Shown here: positions 5,762-10,746 of the stretch, in pieces
Position numbering within the stretch: position 1 is the first letter of the stretch
Layout: each line of letters opens with the position of its first letter
The notes under the pieces: model-generated
What the model saw: only the letters and a program-made list of their open reading frames with translations
What the model was told of the DNA's origin: nothing
The model's database searches: none
Assembly (NCBI GenBank): GCA_035452965.1
Contig: DAOTCE010000063.1
Span: 1 to 10,746, forward strand
Direction of reading: 5' to 3'
From: Candidatus Paceibacterota bacterium
Lineage (GTDB): Bacteria > Verrucomicrobiota > Verrucomicrobiia > Limisphaerales > UBA8199
Length of the DNA: 10,746 nucleotides
Position numbers and translations under genes: made by a program

Positions 5762-6970
5762 ATGAGACCCAACACCTTCATGTTAATTGCGGGCGAAGCC
5801 AGCGGGGATATGCTGGCTGCCGAACTGGTGCGCGCCATTCGCCAGGAATCCGCCGAAGCCGGGGCGGTTCCCACGACCGATTACCAGCCGCTGCACACGA
5901 GCCTGGCCCCGCGATTCTTCGGCGCGGGCGGGCCACAGATGGCCGCGGCGGGAGTGGAGCTGGCGCTTGACATGACCGAGCATTCGATCATTGGGCTCAC
6001 GGAGGCGCTGAAACACTACTTCAAGTTCCGCCGGCTATTCCGCCACCTCTTCCAGCTCGCAGTCGAACGCCAGCCCGACGCGATCATCTGCGTGGATTTC
6101 TCCGGCTTCAATCGCCGCTTTGCTCGTGCCATCAGAAACTACCACCGCACACGCCGGGACTGGTTTCACGTGTGGCATCCCAGGCTGATCCAGTACGTCT
6201 CACCGCAGGTCTGGGCCTCGCGCGAAGGCCGCGCTCAACAGATCGCGCGCGACTATGATCTGGTGCTGAGCATCTTCCCGTTCGAGCAGCAGTGGTATGC
6301 GAAGCGCGTGCCGCAACTCCGCGTCGAATTTGTCGGCCATCCCATTGTGGACCGCTACGGCCAAGGGCAGGTGGCAAGAAGCGAGATAAGAACCGGCAAG
6401 GGGACGTTAACGGTGCTGCTTCTGCCGGGCAGCCGTCCGGGTGAACTTCAACGCCATTTGCCTGTGATGATTGATGCGCTGGCCCTGATCCAGGCCAAGC
6501 TTGTGGGCCTGCGCGCGCGCATGGTCCTGCCCAACGAGGCGCTGATGCAGAAGGCGAGGGCTCTGCGCCTGTCGCCAGACCTGTCCCTCCAAGTGGGCGG
6601 CTTGCCCGAGGCGCTGGCGGCTGCCGACGTGGCCATTGCCTCCACGGGCACCGTCACGACCGAGTGCGCCTTCTTTGGCGTGCCGACCGTGGCCCTCTAC
6701 AAGACATCCTGGAGCACCTGGCAAATCGCCAAGCGCATCGTGAAGGTGAAATACGCGGCCATGCCGAACCTGCTTGCCAACGAGGCAGTCTTTCCCGAGT
6801 TCATTCAAAACGCTGCCACCCCGGACAATATCGCCTTGGCCGCGGCCGACCTGCTGCGCGACGCCCCGCGCCGCGCCCGGGTGAAAGCCCGCCTCGCTGA
6901 GATCGTCACGTCCCTCGGCCCCCCCGGCGCCCCGCGCCGCGCCGCCCGCGCCATTCTCAAGACCTTTTGA
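5762..6970 (+). CDS. lpxB: Lipid-A-disaccharide synthase
   Basis: LpxB (glycosyltransferase family GT19) joins UDP-2,3-diacylglucosamine and lipid X into the tetra-acyl disaccharide of lipid A at the cytoplasmic face of the inner membrane. The 402-residue protein is slightly longer than E. coli LpxB. Visible blocks are AGEASGD (10-16), FFGAGGPQM (52-60), VDFSGFNRRFA (111-121), YVSPQVWASREGR (145-157), VEFVGHPIVDR (188-198), LLPGSRPGEL (220-229), STGTVTTECAFFGVP (294-308) and the MPNLLANEAVFPEFIQ C-terminal signature (334-349). About 15-20 extra residues lie between the first helix and the FFGAGG block (about 28-50). The frame is open much further upstream but overlaps the previous gene. ATG 5762 starts just before AGEASGD; 5723 and 5780 are possible alternatives, and none has a strong ribosome binding site. 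It probably shares a transcript with the Gfo/Idh gene, 97 bp upstream. Confidence 0.95.
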   Translation: MRPNTFMLIAGEASGDMLAAELVRAIRQESAEAGAVPTTDYQPLHTSLAPRFFGAGGPQMAAAGVELALDMTEHSIIGLTEALKHYFKFRRLFRHLFQLAVERQPDAIICVDFSGFNRRFARAIRNYHRTRRDWFHVWHPRLIQYVSPQVWASREGRAQQIARDYDLVLSIFPFEQQWYAKRVPQLRVEFVGHPIVDRYGQGQVARSEIRTGKGTLTVLLLPGSRPGELQRHLPVMIDALALIQAKLVGLRARMVLPNEALMQKARALRLSPDLSLQVGGLPEALAAADVAIASTGTVTTECAFFGVPTVALYKTSWSTWQIAKRIVKVKYAAMPNLLANEAVFPEFIQNAATPDNIALAAADLLRDAPRRARVKARLAEIVTSLGPPGAPRRAARAILKTF

Positions 6971-7006
6971 TTGCGGAACCCGGGGCAACCCTCCTGCGCC
7001 ACTCCG

Positions 7007-8611
7007 TTAGCGGATCTCGAAGTCCGACTCGTTCACCCACCCGGGAGTCTTTGCTTCGCCGGCCCGGAAGCGGTGATAGAAATCGCGGTTGATCGGGTCG
7101 GAGTAAGGAAGCCGCTCGAATTGTTCGCCCGTCCCGAACATGCGGGGATCATTCTGGGCTTTGAGTTCTTTGAAGAGCTGTCGCTGGAGCCTGGCTTCGA
7201 GGGTGCTGGTTAGGGAGCGGCCGGCGAGGTTGACGAGGCAGTCGGGGTCCTGCTTGAGGTCGTAGAGCTCGGTCGCGGGGCGCTTGCCGAAACACAGCGC
7301 CCAGCGGGCGTCGCTGGCATCGCGGCGGTGCGCTCTGAGGATCTGGGTCTTGGTCGGGCTGGCATCACAGGTGAGATAGCCGGTTTCGGGATTGCCTGCC
7401 GGCCAGCGGGACGGCTCGAAGTTGCGCAGATAGAGCATATCGTTCTTCACGATGCCCCGGATGGGGTAGCCCCAATCGTTAGGCCGTCCGACATCATGGC
7501 GCTCTTTGCCAAGCAGCACGTGGTCACGAGAGGCCGTGACGCGGCCGGACTTGTCGGAGAAGAGAATGCTGGCCAGGCTTTGGCCCGCGCCTGGCGCCAT
7601 CCCGGTCTGCGACCAGCGCAGGCCGGCCAATTCCACCAGGGTGGGGGCAAAGTCAACGAAGCTGATATAATCCTCCACCACCCGGCCGGGGCTTCGGATT
7701 CCCTGCGGCCACATGACGGCCAGCGGCAGGTGGTTCGAGTCCTGGTATGAGTGACTCTTGGCGCGCGGAAAGGGCATGCCGTTGTCGGACGTGACCAGCA
7801 CGAGGGTGCGGGACAGCGCCCCCGAGTCCTCCAGCAGGGCCAGCATGCGCGAGAGGTGTTGGTCGAAGTGCTCCACTTCAAACGCGTAGTCCAGCAGGTC
7901 GTTGCGGACGGCTTCATTGTCCGGCCAGTAACCCGGGATGCGGTCCAGGTCCGGCAGCGTCTTGCCTCCTTTGGCCACCCCGCTGCCGAATTCATAACGG
8001 CGGTGCGGTTCGTAGCAGCCGAACCAAAAGCACCAGGGGGTGTCTTTGGGGGCGGCTTTGAGGAAGTCAGCGAAGTTGGCGGCATAGTCATTGACGGCAA
8101 TGCCTTTGGCTGGCGGCGCGGTCTTGCGGTCGTTGAACTCCCTCCCCGTCATGCGGCGTGGCTGGCCGGCGGCATTGGTCGCCACGCCCGGCCCCCACCC
8201 CTTGGCGGTCATGCCGACGAAGTAGCCGTGCTCCCCGAGGGCCTCGGGGAAGGTCTTGAACTCGGGCGGGAAGAAGGGGTAATGGTTGCACGCCGCCTTG
8301 AGTTGCCAGGGGTTGCGGCCGGTCAGAATGCAGGAGCGCGACGGCGCGCACTTGGCGTTGGGCGTGTAGGCGCGGGTGAACAGCACGCCCTGGCGGGCGA
8401 CGCGGTCGAAGGCGGGCGTCTTCACCCAGTCGCAGCCGTAGGCGCCGGCGTGGCCGCAGGACCAATCGTCCGCGATTGCGAAGAGGATGTTAGGCTTGGG
8501 CGCCGCCGCGGCGGCCCAATGGGTGGCCGCAATGGCCCCCGCCAACAGCACCGCCCGCGGGAGGGCAAAGCAATCTGAGCGGAGGCGGCGGTAGCTGCTG
8601 GCAAAGATCAT
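7007..8611 (-). CDS. Secreted sulfatase (S1 family, formylglycine type)
   Basis: This 534-residue sulfatase has an N-terminal signal peptide (hydrophobic segment about 17-37, Ala-rich end before PKPN), so it should be exported. NILFAIADDWS supplies the metal-binding aspartates D48/D49. CAPSR (88-92) followed by SCILTGR is the canonical formylglycine motif, with C88 modified by a formylglycine-generating enzyme. WFGCYEPH (196-203) and TSDNG (275-279, with D276 and N277 as metal ligands) are further core motifs, and NHLPLAV (293-299) provides a conserved histidine. The C-terminal subdomain has TELYDLKQDPDCLVNLAG. The layout resembles bacterial proteins often annotated as heparan N-sulfatase-like, but substrate cannot be read from sequence. 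The start ATG has AAAGGG 7 nt upstream. The gene lies 13 nt after the stop of the PA14/LamG protein, implying one operon. It is convergent with lpxB across 36 bp with no obvious terminator. Confidence 0.93.
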   Translation of the reverse strand: MIFASSYRRLRSDCFALPRAVLLAGAIAATHWAAAAAPKPNILFAIADDWSCGHAGAYGCDWVKTPAFDRVARQGVLFTRAYTPNAKCAPSRSCILTGRNPWQLKAACNHYPFFPPEFKTFPEALGEHGYFVGMTAKGWGPGVATNAAGQPRRMTGREFNDRKTAPPAKGIAVNDYAANFADFLKAAPKDTPWCFWFGCYEPHRRYEFGSGVAKGGKTLPDLDRIPGYWPDNEAVRNDLLDYAFEVEHFDQHLSRMLALLEDSGALSRTLVLVTSDNGMPFPRAKSHSYQDSNHLPLAVMWPQGIRSPGRVVEDYISFVDFAPTLVELAGLRWSQTGMAPGAGQSLASILFSDKSGRVTASRDHVLLGKERHDVGRPNDWGYPIRGIVKNDMLYLRNFEPSRWPAGNPETGYLTCDASPTKTQILRAHRRDASDARWALCFGKRPATELYDLKQDPDCLVNLAGRSLTSTLEARLQRQLFKELKAQNDPRMFGTGEQFERLPYSDPINRDFYHRFRAGEAKTPGWVNESDFEIR

Positions 8612-8624
8612 GTCCTTGCCCTTT

Positions 8625-10619
8625 TCAGGGGAAGCGCGCGCTCAGGCGGATGAACAAAGGCGCGGTAGCGGAGACTTCGGCGCTGACTCGGAAGGTCACC
8701 TCCTCGAAGCCGGGAAGCAGGTCCGAGGGCGAGGCCGAAACCACAGTGCCGGTGAGGGAGGTCCAATGGATCAGGTCGGAGGAGGATTGATGACCGTAGA
8801 TCAACTCGTGGGGGCCGGTGAGGCGGCGATGGAATCGAAATTGCAGGCGGTTGGATTCGATCTCCGCCGGAATGAGCCGGATCTCCGGGTCAGCAATCTG
8901 CGGCTGGCCGCCAAACGCATACTCGCCCAAACGGCTGGCGCCGTCCCCATCATCATCGCCGTTCCAGTTGATCGGCGCATTGCCGAAGTGGCGGCGGTGC
9001 CAGGCGGCGGCGGACTGGTTCGCGGCGGCGAACAAGGAGGCGATCTCCGCTGCGCTCAGCGCCCGATCGTAGATGCGGACCTCGTCAATCACACCCTCGA
9101 AAAAGCGGTTCTGAATGTCGGAACCGATCAGCACGTCGTCGAGCGCGGCGGTGTCAATGGCGACGAAAGCGCCCCCGACGACAGTATCCGGCTGGCCGTC
9201 CACGTAGAACTTCACGTCGGTCGAGACCGGCGCGGGCAGGTAGTCGAGGGTGCAGGCGACGTGGTGCCACTGGCCGTCGTTGACCGGCGTGCCGGCGATG
9301 GTGTTGCCATAGCCCAACTCCAGGCGGAGCGTGCCTTTGGGCGCGGTGGTGTTCTGCACGAGCAGCGACCACTTGTCGCCCGAGGGCTGATCGCCCCACG
9401 ACACAATGCCGATGGATTTGCCGGCCTCGGCGGTCTTGACCCAGGCGGTGACCGTGCGCGGGTTGGCGCCCGTGATGCCCTTGAAGCCGTTGATCACGGC
9501 CTTGTTGGCGACGCCGTCGAACTGCAGCGCCCGGTTGAACCTGCCCGCCACCCATTGCGCGGGGTCGTTGCTGAAGCCCAGCAGCGAGGCCGTGGCGCCG
9601 CCCCCGGCCTCCCCGGTCGTCAACCCCGAGGTCTGGTTAAAGGGGAACCAGTAACTGCCGTCCGCGAAAGCCACGTTCACCCGCACCGTCGCGGCGCTGG
9701 TGGATTGGCCGTCGCTGATGGTGTAGGTGAAACGGTCCTCGCCCAGGAAGCCACTGTTGGGCGTGTAGAGGATTTGTCCCGCGTTGGTCACCGCGGCCCC
9801 GGCCTGCGGCTGCCCCACGCTCGCGATGAACAGCGCCACCGGTGTGCCGTCGTCCGAATCGTTTGCGAGCGCATCGACGGCCACCGGCGCTCCCTGGCCG
9901 GTCAGCGCGGCGTCATCCAGAGCGATCGGCGGCGTGGGAGCGCCGAACCCATCCCGGCGGAAGGCGCTTTCGGGCACCGTCTGCTTCTCGATGCCGGGAC
10001 CGCTCCAGGAGAAGCTCAGGGCCGGGGCGCCGCCGCTTCGGCGCGCGTAGTAGAGCCGGAACGGATGCAGGCCGGTCCTCAGCTTGATCACGCCGCTGAG
10101 CTCCGTGCCGCCCGCGTAGCCGAAGTCCGCGTCAACGACCGTTGCGTCATGGATGCGCAAAAGGGCGCCCGTATCCGCGGCAACGTAGAACGTGTAATCG
10201 CCGTCCGCCGGCGCGACCAGGTAACCCGTGAACAGCAGGCCGAAGCCGTCATCTCGCGGCCGCACCGCCAGGGTCGGCGCGTTGGTGGCGCCGCTGGAGG
10301 AACTGCCCAGCACGGTCAGTTCCGGCACCCACGGGAACGCTTCCGCGTAAGCCTTCCACTCGACACCGTGGGTGATCGGGGATGCCGGGACCGCGGGGAT
10401 CAACGCGTTGTCATAAGGCCGCGGCGCGCTTGCGTCCGGGCGGCGCAACCGGAGCACGCGGTCCTGCATCCGCTGCTGCAAGGCCGCAAACGCCGGGTTG
10501 GCCGCGAGATTCGTCGTTTGCTTGGGGTCGCCCGCCACGTCGTAGATTTCAAAGTCGTCGGCGGGGGACGCTATATCGTAACGCACGCCCTGGTAGCCGT
10601 CGAGGCGGATGACCTGCAT
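8625..10619 (-). CDS. Sulfatase C-terminal remnant fused to PA14, cadherin-like and LamG domains (5'-truncated)
   Basis: The 664 residues from the first ATG have this order. Residues 1-60 are the C-terminal end of an S1 sulfatase, with FEIYDVAGDPKQTTNLA (23-39). Residues about 125-220 are PA14-like (GYLVAPADGDYTFYVAADTGA). About 230-318 are a cadherin/Ig-like repeat (ANDSDDG, YTPNSGFLGEDRFTYTISDG). About 320-535 are LamG/concanavalin-like (ALQFDG, GQWHHVACTLD, IDEVRIYDRALSAAEI). Then comes WHRRHFG with a perfect EF-hand-type loop, DDDGDGASRLGE (555-566), and a C-terminal module (SSDLIHWT...PLFIRLS). The homologous frame extends upstream of this ATG to an in-frame TGA at 10698-10700, reading KYEDIYSTQTYPEFESAHRG. 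The sulfatase catalytic domain, with no C-X-P-S-R motif, is therefore missing. No other start codon and no signal peptide are present. It is either a broken gene or the result of an assembly problem at the edge; as it stands an exported sulfatase cannot be made. Confidence 0.75.
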   Translation of the reverse strand: MQVIRLDGYQGVRYDIASPADDFEIYDVAGDPKQTTNLAANPAFAALQQRMQDRVLRLRRPDASAPRPYDNALIPAVPASPITHGVEWKAYAEAFPWVPELTVLGSSSSGATNAPTLAVRPRDDGFGLLFTGYLVAPADGDYTFYVAADTGALLRIHDATVVDADFGYAGGTELSGVIKLRTGLHPFRLYYARRSGGAPALSFSWSGPGIEKQTVPESAFRRDGFGAPTPPIALDDAALTGQGAPVAVDALANDSDDGTPVALFIASVGQPQAGAAVTNAGQILYTPNSGFLGEDRFTYTISDGQSTSAATVRVNVAFADGSYWFPFNQTSGLTTGEAGGGATASLLGFSNDPAQWVAGRFNRALQFDGVANKAVINGFKGITGANPRTVTAWVKTAEAGKSIGIVSWGDQPSGDKWSLLVQNTTAPKGTLRLELGYGNTIAGTPVNDGQWHHVACTLDYLPAPVSTDVKFYVDGQPDTVVGGAFVAIDTAALDDVLIGSDIQNRFFEGVIDEVRIYDRALSAAEIASLFAAANQSAAAWHRRHFGNAPINWNGDDDGDGASRLGEYAFGGQPQIADPEIRLIPAEIESNRLQFRFHRRLTGPHELIYGHQSSSDLIHWTSLTGTVVSASPSDLLPGFEEVTFRVSAEVSATAPLFIRLSARFP

Positions 10620-10697
10620 CTGGTTGTGGACCCGCCCGCGATGCGCGGACTCGAACTCGGGATAGGTCTGCGTGCTGTAGATGTCCTCGTATTTAGT

Positions 10698-10746
10698 TCA
10701 GCTCAGGGAGTTTTGGTGGGTTCCAGATTGTCGTATTGGGAGTCAT
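10698..10746 (-). other. Right-edge break point of the truncated sulfatase
   Basis: Reading on the minus strand from the edge, all three frames close before or at the sulfatase-like segment. One frame gives ATG, 16 further codons and TAA; a second ends at TGA 10703-10705 after reading DSQYDNLEPTKTP; the sulfatase frame is stopped by TGA 10698-10700. None of these 49 bases continues the sulfatase catalytic domain. The bases may be the end of another gene, a mobile-element border, or a misassembled contig end. Confidence 0.35.

Noticed and set aside
6971..7006. A bidirectional terminator between the convergent lpxB and sulfatase genes.
   Set aside because: The 36-bp gap shows no stable stem-loop followed by a T-run on either strand.
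7751..8578. A 275-codon open frame on the plus strand.
   Set aside because: It lies entirely antisense to the sulfatase, whose catalytic motifs are in the other strand. The predicted product is low-complexity Gly/Val/Arg-rich.

Overview
The window looks like chromosomal DNA of a Gram-negative bacterium from the Verrucomicrobia (or the wider Planctomycetes-Verrucomicrobia-Lentisphaerae group). This is an inference from gene content: an lpxB gene (so a lipid A outer membrane), a FTLIELL-type pseudopilin with the acidic-Gly tail typical of these phyla, a lipoprotein of the ThuA-like family they carry in many copies, an FGly-type sulfatase, and a secreted multidomain protein with PA14, LamG and a C-terminal module I associate with verrucomicrobial exported proteins. 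Base composition is GC-rich throughout, apart from an AT-richer patch at the extreme left edge.

Layout, left to right. (1) Positions 88-1304, minus strand: a two-gene unit of a small three-helix membrane protein followed by a pseudopilin; stop and start overlap (ATGGTGA). (2) 1544-2560, plus strand: a ThuA-like lipoprotein. (3) 2561-2818: a gene-poor gap between convergent genes. It holds a four-unit 11-bp tandem repeat, a perfect 8-bp palindrome, a promoter-like TTGACA site and a possible 15-codon ORF. This is the part of the window least explained by known genes. (4) 2819-4455, minus strand: plsY-gpsA, coupled by an ATGA overlap. GpsA makes glycerol-3-phosphate and PlsY acylates it, the first two committed steps of phospholipid synthesis. 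(5) 4588-6970, plus strand and divergent from plsY: a Gfo/Idh/MocA oxidoreductase of the type found in lipid A loci (GnnA-like), then lpxB. Regions 4 and 5 together form an envelope-lipid block. (6) 7007-10700, minus strand: a sulfatase preceded by a second, 5'-truncated sulfatase-derived multidomain protein. This pair is probably exported and acts on sulfated polysaccharides.

I see no tRNA, rRNA, CRISPR array, insertion sequence or phage gene. Most of the window is recognisable housekeeping or accessory-catabolic material. I do not see a convincing new multi-gene system; the best candidates for a second look are the repeat/promoter locus at about 2611-2752 and the broken sulfatase at the right edge.
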